DNA of 64,000 nt from Nocardioides daeguensis (lineage in GTDB: Bacteria > Actinomycetota > Actinomycetes > Propionibacteriales > Nocardioidaceae), in assembly GCF_019192965.1 (NCBI RefSeq), contig NZ_JAHTKU010000011.1:62001-126000 (forward strand), given 5' to 3'. Below, in pieces: positions 63,520 through 64,000 of this stretch; the first letter of the stretch is position 1, and each line of letters starts with the position of its first letter. Below the pieces are notes generated by a model. It was not told the origin of the DNA, did no database searches, and saw only the letters and a list, made by a program, of their open reading frames with translations. Position numbers and translations under genes: made by a program.

Positions 63520-64000
63520 ATGCCCGTGCTGGGTGCCGCGGCCTGGGTCGGCGGCATCACTGCCCGGCAGGGCGGGAACGTCGCGTACGCCGGCCTGCTG
63601 GGTCTCGCCGGCCTGCTCTGGGCGACCGCACCCCGACTCCCGCCGGGCCTGGTCCGGCTGCTGCTCGCCGCTCTGCTGGTCGCCGCCGCGGCCGTCACCG
63701 GGACCGTGCTGCGCCACGACGCGGTCCGCGGGTCGCCGCTCCACGACCTCGCCGCCGAGCGGGCGACCGCGGACCTGGTCGGCACGGTCGTGTCCGATCC
63801 GCGGGTGATCGTGGGGCGGGCCGGTCCGCAGGTCGTGGTCCGGCTGCGGGTGCAGGAGGTGACGTCGCGCGGCCGCCGGTTGCGCACGGGCGGCAGCGTC
63901 GTCGTCATCGGCTCCCCGGCCTGGTCGGCCTCGGGGCTGGGCGAGCGGGTGGTGGCCGAGGGCCGGCTCGCGGAGTCCGACGAACCGGGCACGGCAGCGT
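63520..64000 (+). CDS. comEC: ComEC/Rec2-type DNA-uptake channel, N-terminal fragment
   Basis: The first 160 codons of a larger gene that runs off the right edge. The product begins with two close pairs of transmembrane helices (VAYAGLLGLAGLLWATAPRL; LVRLLLAALLVAAAAVTGTV) and then the extracytoplasmic N-terminal domain (ERATADLVGTVVSDPRVIVG) typical of ComEC (DUF4131). No stop occurs before 64000. It completes the leuS-degV-comEA-comEC order. ATG 63520 is the first plausible start; no ribosome binding site is evident. Confidence 0.8.
   Translation, partial: MPVLGAAAWVGGITARQGGNVAYAGLLGLAGLLWATAPRLPPGLVRLLLAALLVAAAAVTGTVLRHDAVRGSPLHDLAAERATADLVGTVVSDPRVIVGRAGPQVVVRLRVQEVTSRGRRLRTGGSVVVIGSPAWSASGLGERVVAEGRLAESDEPGTAA

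Overview
The window is 64 kb of very GC-rich DNA, visibly above 70% G+C across most coding sequence, from an actinobacterium. Gene content and order point to the Nocardioides/Nocardioidaceae group: a complete GlgE alpha-glucan pathway, an actinobacterial YbbN-type co-chaperone, RIO1-like kinase, EI24 and Rv1733c-type membrane proteins, and the mycobacterium-like order proA - nadD - rsfS - phosphatase - (insertion) - leuS - degV - comEA - comEC. At least 23 genes carry a TANNNT -10 hexamer only 6 or 7 nt before the start codon, so leaderless transcription looks like the default promoter type here.

Layout. 1-6.8 kb: end of a Tat-exported protein, a mannosyltransferase, a LOG-family protein, the methionine pair metY-metX, a maleylacetate reductase-like dehydrogenase and a TetR regulator. 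6.85-14.8 kb: a palindrome cassette, RIO1-like kinase, secreted M1 peptidase, small membrane and PH-domain proteins, a thioredoxin-like TPR protein, EI24 protein, a divergent LysR/EamA pair and a NUDIX protein. 14.8-31.4 kb: alpha-glucan metabolism (glgB, mak-treS-glgE operon, glgP, glgX), interspersed with an MFS transporter, an FMN-barrel protein, an amidase and moeA. 31.5-37.4 kb: enoyl-CoA hydratase, etfBA, a secreted PLD-like protein and proA. 37.2-41.3 kb: DMT transporter, CDP-alcohol phosphatidyltransferase, small membrane proteins, nadD-rsfS-phosphatase.

41.3-47.4 kb is the main accessory region. A 34-bp tandem repeat array leads into a tRNA-Ala(GGC) gene. About 5.7 kb downstream lies a partial imperfect copy of that tRNA's 3' half followed by a strong hairpin. 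Between them are a secreted protein, a lipoprotein and a large LuxR-type ATPase regulator, with a pair of near-identical 22-bp sites between the two exported-protein genes. No integrase is visible. 47.4-57.8 kb: DoxX protein, SulP transporter, Rv1733c-like protein, FAD oxidoreductase, PlsC-like acyltransferase, flavin reductase-like protein, furA-katG, an AhpD-like pair and an SDR. 57.8-64 kb: leuS, degV, comEA, an inverted HPP-CBS gene and the start of comEC.

How the genes work together. TreS and maltokinase convert trehalose via maltose to maltose-1-phosphate, GlgE polymerises it, GlgB branches the polymer, and GlgP and GlgX degrade it. MetX and MetY make homocysteine. EtfBA accepts electrons from acyl-CoA dehydrogenases, consistent with the neighbouring enoyl-CoA hydratase. 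FurA-KatG is a standard peroxide module and the AhpD-like protein may support it. No CRISPR array, prophage or intact insertion sequence was seen. The most noteworthy non-coding signals are the 138-bp nested inverted repeat at 34.7-34.8 kb, the triple palindrome at 6.85-6.97 kb, two arrays of one dispersed repeat family, and a REP-like repeat apparently inserted in frame in proA and, in diverged form, in maltokinase.
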